Source: Polyangiaceae bacterium (GTDB lineage Bacteria; Myxococcota_A; Polyangia; Polyangiales; Polyangiaceae). Taken from it: a stretch of 64,000 nucleotides of DNA. This document shows positions 25,443 to 34,031 of the stretch, piece after piece. The notes beneath the pieces are model-generated. The model ran no database searches. It saw only the letters and a program-made list of their open reading frames with translations, and had not been told where the DNA came from. A program made the translations under genes and the position numbers. The DNA lies in assembly GCA_025353725.1 (NCBI GenBank), contig JANXOF010000037.1:248001-312000 (forward strand), given 5' to 3'. How positions within the stretch are numbered: the stretch's first letter is position 1; each line of letters begins with the position of its first letter.

Positions 25443-27365
25443 TCAAACCTCTTCCTGCTTACGACGGAGCGCGAGAATCACACCAGCAACCGCGACGAGA
25501 AGAAGGCCGTTGTTCGAGTTGGATGTCGATCCGCTCGAGACTGCGCACCCTCCCGCGTCGCTGCCAAGATCGCCGCGACCGCGCGATCCGCTCCCTGTTG
25601 GGTCGTCAGGCGAGGTTGCTTCCGTACCCCTCAGCACGTTCGGGTCGGCTGCCTGGCTACTTGCGCCCTTGATTCGCGGTGCCGGCCCCGTGACGGACGG
25701 ATTGCCGTTCGCATCGACGCTGGGAGTTCCGGTGGGAGAGCCGGGAACGACTTGGATACCGGGCGCAGCGCCCGTTGGGACGACAGACAGCCACAGTCCT
25801 TGTCTCTTTGCGAGCGTCGCGGCGGTCGCGTCCTTGTAACCGTTGCCGACGACAAGCGTGAGCTGTTTGAAGTCAGTCATGAAGCCATTGGCGATTCCAG
25901 CGAACGGGTTCGCGTGAACTATCGAGGTCGCGAGATTGCATCGCCCCTGGTTGTTCGGATTGCGGAGCCCGCGCGAGCAGGTCGCGCTATCGGCGAAATT
26001 CGCGTAGGAGACTAAGCTGTTTGCCGACTTTGCACTCAACGTTGAGCCGTCTAGCGAATACGTTTGGAGAAATCCATTCTTCGTCCCGATCGCCGGCGCT
26101 CCCATTACCGCGATCCCGCCTGCCCCGTACGGAACCACTTTCGTGTGGCTACCTACAGGGCCGACCCCTACGGTCTCAGGACCCTTCGGCTGAAGATCGG
26201 CACCGAGACAACGAGCGGCGGCGAGCGATGATACACCGTTATTCATATGCCCGTCACCGCCATTCGGCTTCCCGTCAAGCTTCGCCCCACGCGTATAGCT
26301 GACCAAGTATGCACAGTCAGGGTTACCGAGCGCAACCACAGATGGTTGGCCTATGGACTGCTTCTTATTTTGATCACCTTGAGCGACAGTTGCCTGCTTG
26401 ACGATAGCGCCCGTCGCGACGTCGAGAATTGCGCATTGCGCTGCATAGCCGGGTTGAGTGTTCGCCTTAACTGCACAGGTTACGACCTGCTTTTCGTCGG
26501 CTAACAGGGCAGCGTCGGGTCGGCAGTGTCTGCAGTCGTCAGAAATGCGCTTGAACCAATTTACTTTGACTGCGTTGTCGGCCGCTATCGAATAGCTGAA
26601 TGCCTCGAGCGCCTGGTTGTTATACTGAACAAACGCGATCTGATTGTTTTTTGCCAGTCCGCCGGGCTTGCCGCTGCCGACGACCGCTTTCATCGTCCCG
26701 CGCTGGTCACCAGGGTTAGGTACGTTGATGCCTTGGGCAAGGGCCGCCTGGACGAGGTTCGTTCCGAGTTCGGGCCTATTCGCGTCAACGTTATTATTTT
26801 TCGTGGGAACTGTCGTTCCGTCCGCGAGGCGGTGAAGAGAAACGACGAGCTGAGGGTTGTTGTTATCGTTGCCGTTGTGCTCGGTCGCGATGATCGAAGC
26901 TAGAATGGGCTCGGCCCCTTGCGGAGTGACGGCATTGGCTTGAGGCAAGTTGCATGCCCGCTCGCCCTCTCTGGGAACAAAGTCTTTCTTGTAGTCGACG
27001 GCGAAGCCCGTGGACTTGAGCGTTCCCACGACTAGCGCACATTGAATATAACTCGTCTTCGCGGCATTTTGGTTGGGCTTGTCGGCGCCGAGCATGGTCA
27101 CTGCGATGATGCGAATCGATCCGTCCGGATTTTGCATAGTCGTGAAACTTGGCGCGTTCACGCCATTCAGCGTAAGCTTTCCAAGTTTCGGCGAGCCATC
27201 TTTTTCCTTCGCGCCGGTACCCGTGGTGTCGAATGCCAGCGTTGTATATGGATTAGCGACGATGGTGTCGTTCAATCCAGCGGCAGGTCCGTCTGCTCGG
27301 GCGTAGTCCGAGGCGAACATTGCCAGCATCGAAACCACTCCTGCACAAATTCGAGTTGTCTTCAT
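25443..27365 (-). CDS. Secreted protein with MYXO-CTERM-like anchor
   Basis: This 640-residue protein starts with a Sec signal peptide of about 24 residues. The body is rich in Asn, Gly and Val with repeated beta-type stretches, and a single CxxC (CRHC) sits near residue 287 without a following His. The C-terminus has a Gly/Ser linker, GGC, a hydrophobic segment (LLLVAVAGVILAL) and RRKQ. This is the tripartite tail that myxobacteria use for surface anchoring or processing. The function of the body is unknown. It lies in one operon with the di-haem lipoprotein, so the two may act together at the outer membrane. Confidence 0.7.
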   Translation of the reverse strand: MKTTRICAGVVSMLAMFASDYARADGPAAGLNDTIVANPYTTLAFDTTGTGAKEKDGSPKLGKLTLNGVNAPSFTTMQNPDGSIRIIAVTMLGADKPNQNAAKTSYIQCALVVGTLKSTGFAVDYKKDFVPREGERACNLPQANAVTPQGAEPILASIIATEHNGNDNNNPQLVVSLHRLADGTTVPTKNNNVDANRPELGTNLVQAALAQGINVPNPGDQRGTMKAVVGSGKPGGLAKNNQIAFVQYNNQALEAFSYSIAADNAVKVNWFKRISDDCRHCRPDAALLADEKQVVTCAVKANTQPGYAAQCAILDVATGAIVKQATVAQGDQNKKQSIGQPSVVALGNPDCAYLVSYTRGAKLDGKPNGGDGHMNNGVSSLAAARCLGADLQPKGPETVGVGPVGSHTKVVPYGAGGIAVMGAPAIGTKNGFLQTYSLDGSTLSAKSANSLVSYANFADSATCSRGLRNPNNQGRCNLATSIVHANPFAGIANGFMTDFKQLTLVVGNGYKDATAATLAKRQGLWLSVVPTGAAPGIQVVPGSPTGTPSVDANGNPSVTGPAPRIKGASSQAADPNVLRGTEATSPDDPTGSGSRGRGDLGSDAGGCAVSSGSTSNSNNGLLLVAVAGVILALRRKQEEV

Positions 27366-27438
27366 GGGGATTCTCCGAAAATTGGAACAATGATGCGAGT
27401 GCCGACCTCGCGGAGCCGCGCTGCCGCGCGGGAAGCGG

Positions 27439-28563
27439 TTAGTCGCGTGTGGCTGCAGTATTTGATGCTATTTGGACGCTTAAGTCCGTGTCTTCCGAGA
27501 TCGCGGTGAGCTCACGAACGGTTGGTGTCGTTGTCTTGAAGACTTGAATACTGCTAACGAGCGCGTCAGCGTCGATGGTGGCAGGACCTGATTCGGTCTT
27601 CGCTTGGAGTCCGGCTGGCGCGTGAATTCGGACTTTTCCGTGATTGTGCTTGGGTAGTTCGAAGTAGAAGTCTTGCGCGATCGTTGCGAACTTAGTGCCG
27701 TCCGCACTCGCGATAACATCGTCGCCTGCGACAAAGTTGACCGCTCGAATGCCGCTCTTCTCTACGCCGAACCCGGCAAGTACCTTCGCGAGATTATACT
27801 TTCGTTCCGAGGCGTCCCCCATGGCCATCGCCTCCGTCAGCTGGCGGCGCTTCACAAATCCAACCATCTTGCCGTCGACATAGACCCTCGTGCCTTTTAC
27901 GGCATCGCCCGAAGCATAGGGAACGGCATCCGAGCAGGCGCCGTCGGCGCCAACGTGGCAACCGCGCTTCGGGTCAATCAGCGCAGAGGCCTTAGTAACA
28001 TAGAGAGTTATCTTCCGAATTTCCTGAACGTTCGTCTTATTCTTCAGGCCATCGGTCGACCAACACGTCACCGGCGCACCTGTCGTTCCGGACAGGAATT
28101 GAAACTTGAATCGGTCGGCGAACTTCTGCAGTTCCGCGCCTTCGATGCTAGCAATTCGATCTCCGTTTCCGTGAAGGTGAATCGACTTCAAGCTGTCGAG
28201 CGACACGCCGATCGCTTTTAGATATTCTGCGAGCCCGTAGCGGCGCGTTCCGTCATCCAGAGTTGTAAACGGCATTGGCGGCAAATCGCCATAGCGCAAG
28301 ACAGATGCTTGTACGCCGTCGACGAACACGCCAACGTCGAGCCCCATCATCTTTCGCGCCCCGTGCTTTGGGTCGTTCGGATCGAGCTTGCCGTCGCCTG
28401 ACTTTGACTCGCGTTCTGACGTAACAGCTGCGGCAAGCGCCACGCCATTCGGGAGAGCTTGTGGGGTATTGTGCGCAGCTTGCTCCGGCGTCCGACGTGA
28501 GCAGGCGACGAGGGCGCATGTCGCGAGAACGAAGGAGAGGCAGGTGCGGAGGGAGTTTGCCAT
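27439..28563 (-). CDS. Large lipoprotein of unknown function
   Basis: This 374-residue protein has a signal peptide and lipobox LVAC, with Cys about residue 21 after the ATG at 28563. An in-frame start 39 bases upstream would place charged residues before the signal and is disfavoured. Two similar segments appear: a VFVDGVQASVLRYGDLPP-type block and later VYVDGKMVGFVKRRQL. Each is followed by a LAEYLKAIGV/LAKVLAGFGV-type block and a VxxVxLHG/VNFVAGDD stretch, so the protein may contain two copies of one domain. No haem motif is present. It is 73 bases upstream of the MYXO-CTERM gene on the same strand. Confidence 0.65.
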   Translation of the reverse strand: MANSLRTCLSFVLATCALVACSRRTPEQAAHNTPQALPNGVALAAAVTSERESKSGDGKLDPNDPKHGARKMMGLDVGVFVDGVQASVLRYGDLPPMPFTTLDDGTRRYGLAEYLKAIGVSLDSLKSIHLHGNGDRIASIEGAELQKFADRFKFQFLSGTTGAPVTCWSTDGLKNKTNVQEIRKITLYVTKASALIDPKRGCHVGADGACSDAVPYASGDAVKGTRVYVDGKMVGFVKRRQLTEAMAMGDASERKYNLAKVLAGFGVEKSGIRAVNFVAGDDVIASADGTKFATIAQDFYFELPKHNHGKVRIHAPAGLQAKTESGPATIDADALVSSIQVFKTTTPTVRELTAISEDTDLSVQIASNTAATRD

Positions 28564-28986
28564 CGCGGTACAACCCAGCCTCGTGCACGGGATGTGCCGC
28601 AAAGGCGTTGTCGCGTCCTACATCGACTTTTGGCGAAGTCTGTACTCTACGGCGGCAGGTCTCACCGTTGTAACCGCGATGTAACGATGATCCACGCGTG
28701 CTGTCCGTTCTGCTCAGTGGAAAGGTGCGCCGCTCGAATGCCATAAAAAGCGATGGATCATCTCAGCTCCAAGTGAGCGCTTTTGGCCGCTAAACGCCTG
28801 TAAATGAGGGCTGTAAAGCTCGCGTGAAGACGGACTTTTGACAGCAGGTGCGACCCCGCGCATCGGTGTACGGGGAACCAACGACCGAGTTCCTGGAAGC
28901 ACGGCCGCGATTCGTTTGCGCTTACGGCGTGCGTGAGTAAATCGCCGTCTCGTCTGGACGCGTCGAACGGCTTACTCTCGCGCCCT
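28564..28986. promoter_or_regulatory. Divergent intergenic region
   Basis: This region separates the lipoprotein gene (leftward) from the di-haem peroxidase gene (rightward), so promoters in both directions are expected. A 9-bp inverted repeat, GATGATCCA at 28686-28694 and TGGATCATC at 28754-28762, lies in it. I see no gene. Confidence 0.4.
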
Positions 28987-30072
28987 ATGACGCGCCTTCC
29001 CGCTCGCCAATGTTTGCTGGCCTTACTTACTACCGTCGTTGGATGTGACAAAAAGGCGCCGGGCCCCCTACCGTCTGCCGTAGAGCCGCAGGGCACTCAA
29101 GCGGTCGCCGTACGGAGGTCCTTCGACCCCGCGCAGCTTGCCGTTTTTGAGCCGCTCCCTTCGGTTATCGAGCGCGCGGACAATCTGCTTACGGCGGATA
29201 AAGTGGCGCTAGGAAAGATGCTCTGGTTCGATTCGCGTCTGTCGCAGGCGCAGGACGTTTCATGCAACTCATGTCATGACGTCGCGACGTCGGGGGCGGA
29301 TACAATTCCACTCTCGGCGGGTACAAGAGGCCAGAGAGGTACACGCAACGCCCCGACTGTCTTTAACGCGGCCGGCGGGTTTGCCCAGGGCTACTCGGGC
29401 CAAGCAGGTCTAGTCGAGGACTTTGTCTTGCCGCACGCAGGGCAATCAGCCGTCATGGGGACCAACGAGAAGAAGCTCATCGCTGTCGTCGCTTCCATCC
29501 CCGGCTATGTTCGGGCGTTCAAGAACGCGTTTACAGATGAAAAGGGGGCCGTCACGGGTAATACCGTTTCCAAGGCAATCGGGGCCTACTCAAGGAGACT
29601 CCTCACCCCTGCACGATGGGATCGATTTCTAGCAGGTGATCAAGGCGCCCTCACCGATGACGAGAAGTCGGGCTTAGGCGCGTTCATAGATGCCAATTGT
29701 GCGACATGTCATGCAGGTAAATATATCGGGGCGGCGGAATGCAAAAAACTTGGCGTCGCGATGGTGTGGCCATCGAGTACGGATTTAGGGAGGTACGAGA
29801 CTACGAACGCAGAGACCGACCGCGGTGTTTTTAAGGTGCCGTCGCTTCGCAATGTAACGAAGACAGCCCCCTACTTGCATGACGGGTCTATCACGTCACT
29901 CGAACAGATGACAAAGCTCATGGAACGCCACCAGGTTGGCAGAGAGCTAACCGACGTCCAGACGAGGTCCATCGTCGCCTTCCTCGGTTCTCTGGAGGGC
30001 GTTGTTCCTCGGGATCTTGCCAAGAGGCCCGAGCTCCCGCTCTCCGGCCCCAATACACCTCCCCCGGAATGA
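28987..30072 (+). CDS. Di-haem cytochrome c peroxidase / MauG family lipoprotein
   Basis: This 361-residue protein has a lipobox ending at Cys20 (TTVVGC) and two haem motifs, CNSCH at 93-97 and CATCH at 238-242. Between them lie the family segments GKMLWFDSRLSQ, RGQRGTRNAPTVFNAA and GYSGQAGLVEDF. The C-terminal part has FKVPSLRNVTKTAPYLHDGS, the typical CcpA/MauG end. It probably reduces hydrogen peroxide with electrons from a small cytochrome, or oxidises a protein substrate. The ATG at 28987 gives a clean signal peptide; a GTG at 28933 is in frame but adds 18 charged residues. The neighbouring cytochromes are plausible partners. Confidence 0.85.
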   Translation: MTRLPARQCLLALLTTVVGCDKKAPGPLPSAVEPQGTQAVAVRRSFDPAQLAVFEPLPSVIERADNLLTADKVALGKMLWFDSRLSQAQDVSCNSCHDVATSGADTIPLSAGTRGQRGTRNAPTVFNAAGGFAQGYSGQAGLVEDFVLPHAGQSAVMGTNEKKLIAVVASIPGYVRAFKNAFTDEKGAVTGNTVSKAIGAYSRRLLTPARWDRFLAGDQGALTDDEKSGLGAFIDANCATCHAGKYIGAAECKKLGVAMVWPSSTDLGRYETTNAETDRGVFKVPSLRNVTKTAPYLHDGSITSLEQMTKLMERHQVGRELTDVQTRSIVAFLGSLEGVVPRDLAKRPELPLSGPNTPPPE

Positions 30073-30395
30073 GGCGCTTCGCACTTCTAGGAGAAGTTGA
30101 TCTAGGTCCGTGGGCTCGTTGTCCGAATGAGACGCCGACGCTGGTGTGGATTTACTAAATTCGCATTGCGTTAGAAAATTTGATACCATTGCCGCCGCGA
30201 ATATTCGATATGTGTGCCCACTTGTGCTGTTAAATGTCGCTGGACGACGTGTGCGACTTTTGTGGTAATCCACGATATATTGTAATATCCGCTAACACGC
30301 ACTATCAAATTTCCTGTACGTCGCGTGCTCCTGTGGGTTTTTCGTGTGCCTCTTGGCTGGAACTTTCGTCGCGCTAGGAAAATCGCGAGCGATGT
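30073..30395. other. AT-rich gene-free island with 10-bp inverted repeats
   Basis: The stretch of about 30150-30330 is visibly richer in A and T than its neighbours. AAATTTGATA (30176-30185) recurs as its reverse complement TATCAAATTT (30303-30312), and GATAT (30274-30278) faces ATATC (30285-30289). No coding frame is convincing. It may hold the promoter of the lpxC-like gene, or be a small element such as a MITE-like repeat. Confidence 0.5.
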
Positions 30396-31214
30396 ATGAC
30401 TACACTCGTGCTCGGTACCATCGTGGGGAAGGGTTTGCATTCAGGCGTGGCAAGCCGCGTCGGGTTCGTCCGTGCGGACGGCCCCGTCGTTCTACGCGTC
30501 GGCGCAGTGGAGGCGGAGATCAGACAGCTCGTCGTCGTCGACACTTCGCGCTCGACCACCGTGGCCAACGCGGCCGGTACGCTGCGCTTGGCAACAATCG
30601 AGCATGTTTTTGCCGCTCTTGGCGGCCTTGGTGTGTACGAGGGACTGGTTGTTGCCTTTGAAGGAGCGGAGGCGCCGCTTGCCGACGGCGGTGCTCGCGC
30701 CTTCGCGGATGCTCTTTGTGTGGCCCGCGTGCGCGCTTCGGCGCCGCATCTTCGCGTCGCCGTGAATGGTTCTATTTCGGTGGGCGCCAGCGTCTACGAA
30801 TTTGGCATCGCCGACCACACTGACGTTGAGGTGCATGTCGACTTCAATGACGCGCGTCTTGCGAGGCACGCGCGTTGGCGCGGCGACGCGGAAGACTTCT
30901 TCGAGCGAATCGCGGTGGCGCGGACGTTTGGCTTCGAACACGAAATAAGGGAACTCCTCGCCCGCGGGCTCGCTTCTCACGTGGCGTCCGAAAGTGTGGT
31001 TGTCATCGGAGCCGCGAGCATCGTCTCCGCGGGACGCGCGTTTACCTCCGATGAGCCGGCGCGCCACAAGCTGCTTGACCTCATCGGTGACCTTTACCTC
31101 TACGGCGGACCACCTCGTGGCACCGTTCGCGCGTCTCGGCCGGGCCATGCAGCGACCCATACGGCCATGCAGCGGGCGTTCGACTTAGGGCTCGTTGCGC
31201 GCACGCGCGGGTGA
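30396..31214 (+). CDS. LpxC-like UDP-3-O-acyl-N-acetylglucosamine deacetylase
   Basis: LpxC performs the committed step of lipid A synthesis. This 272-residue protein has the zinc motif Glu69-His70 (TIEHVFAAL), the second zinc site His223 and Asp227 (ARHKLLDLIGDLYLYG), and a catalytic-type His251 in PGHAATH. ARTFGFEHEIRELLARGLA is the usual helix near the active site. It is shorter and more diverged than standard LpxC (about 300 residues) and stands alone instead of in a cell-division or lipid-A cluster. It may be a second, specialised copy. It starts with ATG. Confidence 0.78.
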   Translation: MTTLVLGTIVGKGLHSGVASRVGFVRADGPVVLRVGAVEAEIRQLVVVDTSRSTTVANAAGTLRLATIEHVFAALGGLGVYEGLVVAFEGAEAPLADGGARAFADALCVARVRASAPHLRVAVNGSISVGASVYEFGIADHTDVEVHVDFNDARLARHARWRGDAEDFFERIAVARTFGFEHEIRELLARGLASHVASESVVVIGAASIVSAGRAFTSDEPARHKLLDLIGDLYLYGGPPRGTVRASRPGHAATHTAMQRAFDLGLVARTRG

Positions 31215-31260
31215 GGCCCCACACTCTGCTTCCTTGAGGTAGCCTCGCGGGCCACCCGTG

Positions 31261-33417
31261 ATGCGCGGCACTCTTCTCATAGCGTCAGCGTTCTCTGCGT
31301 TGTCGATCGCGGCTCCTACCCTCGCGCGCGGGCAGGACGCTCCGCCCGCAGCGTCGGCTGCCGAAGTGAGGGTCATCGGGGACAAGGCAGACTCGCTCCA
31401 GCAAGTTCCAGGGTCGGGTACGCGGATTACGCAAAAAGAGATCGAGCGAGCGGCTCCTCTCGACCTCGCGGAGACGCTTCGCCGCGTTCCTGGCGTGCAA
31501 GCGCGGCAAGAGTACGGCGGGGGAGGTCGACTCGACGTGAGCGTCCGAGGCCTCGATGCGGGACGCAGCCGCCGTATTTTGATGCTCGAAGACGGCATTC
31601 CGATCGCTATCAATCCTTATTCAGAACCTGATATGTACTACGCGCCGCCGGTCGAGCGGATGCGCGGTATCGAGGTTGTGAAGGGGAGTGGTAATATTCT
31701 TTTCGGGCCCCAGACGCTTGCCGGCACTATTAATTTCTTGACGCTCGCGCCACCTGACGGGCGCGCCGTGCAGGCCGACCTCGACGTCGGCACGTTTGGC
31801 TACCTTCGCGGGCTTGCAAGTTACGGTGACTCGTACGGCGGCGCTCGGTACGTCGTTCAGGTGCTCCACCGGCGCGGAGATGGCTTCCGCGAGCAAGGGT
31901 TCGAGTCGACGAACGGGCTCGCGAAGGTCGCGTTCGACACGGGCGGCAACGGCGAAGCGACGCTCAAGTTCGGATTTCATCGCGACGAGTCGGGCTCCGA
32001 GGACGTCGGCTTGACGCGTGATATGTACGCGCGCGAGCCGCGTCGTAAGACCCTTTCGCCGCTTAGTCGACTCGTGCTCGATCGTTACGACGTGTCGCTC
32101 ACCCACGTTCAGCGATGGGGCGCTCGTACAAAGTTTACAGCTCTCGCGTATGGCTACATGACGGATCGCGTTTGGCGACGCCAGAGTTACACGCGAAGTC
32201 CCTCCCCGGGCGAATCGTACGATCGGGTCGAAGGTGATCCGCCTGTACCCGGCGGGTCTATCTACTTTTCCGCGAGTAACCGCGTTCTCGACCGCGCTTA
32301 CGCCGTGCTCGGCTTCGAGCCTCGCTTCGAGCATCGCGTAAAAACCGGTAATGTGGGTCATACGTTCGAATTCGGAGGGCGCGTGCTCCGGGAGAGTGCG
32401 CACTATCAAGATAGAAGGGGCGATTACCCTGAGTCTTTCAGCGGCGACGCGCGCTCGGAGGAAAAGCATCGCGGGCTGGCGTTTGCAGGATATCTCCAAG
32501 ATCGCATCGCGCTACGCGACGACCTGCTCGTGACGCCTGGGATTCGCGTCGAGCATCTCACGTCGAATCGCACGATTCTTCGCCAAGAAAATGGCGCTAC
32601 TTCGCGCGACGTGTTCCTTGACGGCAGTAGTGACGTCAACGGCATCATCCCCGGTATTGGAGCTATTTATGGCTCGAAAACGACGCACGCCTTTGGCGGT
32701 ATGCACCTCGGGTTTGCGCCGCCGCGCTTCGGTTCGTCCGTGAGTGTCGCGGGGATACCCCAGCGCGTTTCGGCCGAGAAAAGCCTCAACTGGGAGCTCG
32801 GCACGCGTCTGGCCGCAGTGAAGTGGCTTCGAAGCGAGCTTACAGGGTTTCTTTCGACGTATTCGAACCAAGTCATCGCCAATACGGCCTCGGAAACAGC
32901 GGATGCTACGGCTTTGAGCGACGCCGGGGCCACGAACGTCGCCGGAGCTGAAACCGGAACGACTGCACAAATCGGTACGCTCCTGAAAGCGGATGCCGTA
33001 GTGGATGTTGGGCTTCGCTATACCTATTCGCGCGCGACGTTTCGCTACGGGCGATTTGCCGGAAATCTGCTCCCGTACGCGCCAGTGCATTCGTTAAATG
33101 CCAATGTCGATGTCGAGCTTCGTAGTGGCTTCGGCGGGCAACTGGCTTATCGGTTCGTGGGGTCACAGTTTGCCGATGAGGCCAATACAAAAGCGGAAGA
33201 CGCCACGGGGCGTATCGGCCTCATTAATGGCTACCACGTTGTTGACGCTACGCTTCACTACCACCACCGGCCGACAGGGCTGACGTTCCGCCTTACGGGC
33301 AAAAACTTGCTTGACAGTGACTTCGTGGTGGCGCGGCGACCTGAGGGGATCTTCACCGGCGGGTTTCAACAGTTTCTTCTTGGGGTGAGGTGGACCGCGC
33401 GCGTTTCCCCACCCTGA
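31261..33417 (+). CDS. TonB-dependent outer-membrane receptor (FecA-like)
   Basis: This 718-residue outer-membrane beta-barrel imports a bound substrate, usually a ferric chelate or other metal complex. After a signal peptide of about 25 residues the plug domain has ITQKEIERAAPLDLAETLRR, GLDAGRSRRILMLEDGIPI and ERMRGIEVVKGSGNILFGPQ. The barrel ends with a terminal aromatic strand (FLLGVRWTARV). The resemblance to ferric-citrate receptors is weak evidence for iron. No TonB box is obvious. A GTG at 31258 is also in frame, one codon upstream. Confidence 0.85.
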   Translation: MRGTLLIASAFSALSIAAPTLARGQDAPPAASAAEVRVIGDKADSLQQVPGSGTRITQKEIERAAPLDLAETLRRVPGVQARQEYGGGGRLDVSVRGLDAGRSRRILMLEDGIPIAINPYSEPDMYYAPPVERMRGIEVVKGSGNILFGPQTLAGTINFLTLAPPDGRAVQADLDVGTFGYLRGLASYGDSYGGARYVVQVLHRRGDGFREQGFESTNGLAKVAFDTGGNGEATLKFGFHRDESGSEDVGLTRDMYAREPRRKTLSPLSRLVLDRYDVSLTHVQRWGARTKFTALAYGYMTDRVWRRQSYTRSPSPGESYDRVEGDPPVPGGSIYFSASNRVLDRAYAVLGFEPRFEHRVKTGNVGHTFEFGGRVLRESAHYQDRRGDYPESFSGDARSEEKHRGLAFAGYLQDRIALRDDLLVTPGIRVEHLTSNRTILRQENGATSRDVFLDGSSDVNGIIPGIGAIYGSKTTHAFGGMHLGFAPPRFGSSVSVAGIPQRVSAEKSLNWELGTRLAAVKWLRSELTGFLSTYSNQVIANTASETADATALSDAGATNVAGAETGTTAQIGTLLKADAVVDVGLRYTYSRATFRYGRFAGNLLPYAPVHSLNANVDVELRSGFGGQLAYRFVGSQFADEANTKAEDATGRIGLINGYHVVDATLHYHHRPTGLTFRLTGKNLLDSDFVVARRPEGIFTGGFQQFLLGVRWTARVSPP

Positions 33418-33550
33418 CGGAGAAAGCCCCCGAGGCGCAGGCAACCCAGCGCGCGCGGTTCGCAGGAACCGCCATTTCGACACTGAGAGCCTCGACTAGC
33501 GCCGATCCTCGCCGAAGGACGACCGGTACGGCTTATGCTTGCAGAGCTGC

Positions 33551-33970
33551 ATGACCGGTCAAACGACAATCTTCGTGGGTGTGCTCGTTGTCGCGGCTTC
33601 CTTGTTCGGCTGTTCGGCTGACGACGGTAAACCGTCGATTGGCTCTTCAGCGACCACCGTAAACGACAGCGGTGCGGGCGAGGGTCTCGGAGCGGGTGGA
33701 GGCCAAAGCGTCGATGGCGGCTTGAGCCCACGCGCTGACGGTGGACCCTCACCCGATGCCGGCGAAACTACTAATTCCGGCACAATGACGGGCACAAAAA
33801 AAGCGGCCGCGGAGGTCTGTAAAATGGACGCCGACTGCGCAAGCGGTGTCTGTTACGTCGGCGAACAGGGCAGTTACTGTTCTCTAAAGTGTACTGCCGA
33901 TACGGGTACGACGGTGTGCGTGGCGCCCTTCGTGGGGACTTGCAACAAGAAGGGCTTTTGCAAGAAGTAG
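33551..33970 (+). CDS. Small Cys-rich lipoprotein
   Basis: This 139-residue protein has a signal peptide ending in the lipobox SLFGC and a low-complexity Gly/Asp/Ser linker to about residue 85. A C-terminal Cys cluster follows, with CKMDADCASGVCYVGEQGSY and further Cys pairs up to CNKKGFCKK. This disulfide-rich pattern occurs in many myxobacterial surface lipoproteins. The function is unknown. It lies 133 bases after the TonB receptor on the same strand. The ATG at 33551 is preferred to 33539 because the signal peptide then starts directly. Confidence 0.65.
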   Translation: MTGQTTIFVGVLVVAASLFGCSADDGKPSIGSSATTVNDSGAGEGLGAGGGQSVDGGLSPRADGGPSPDAGETTNSGTMTGTKKAAAEVCKMDADCASGVCYVGEQGSYCSLKCTADTGTTVCVAPFVGTCNKKGFCKK

Positions 33971-34031
33971 CTCTTGCAGAAAGGCGCAAGGCTGGCTCGA
34001 CGGCGCTCGCGACGTCGGGTAGTCGACATCC

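Noticed and set aside
28686-28762. 9-bp inverted repeat as a defined operator
   Set aside because: Arms are 59 bases apart and 9 bp is short. It may be chance, so I only mention it in the intergenic entry.
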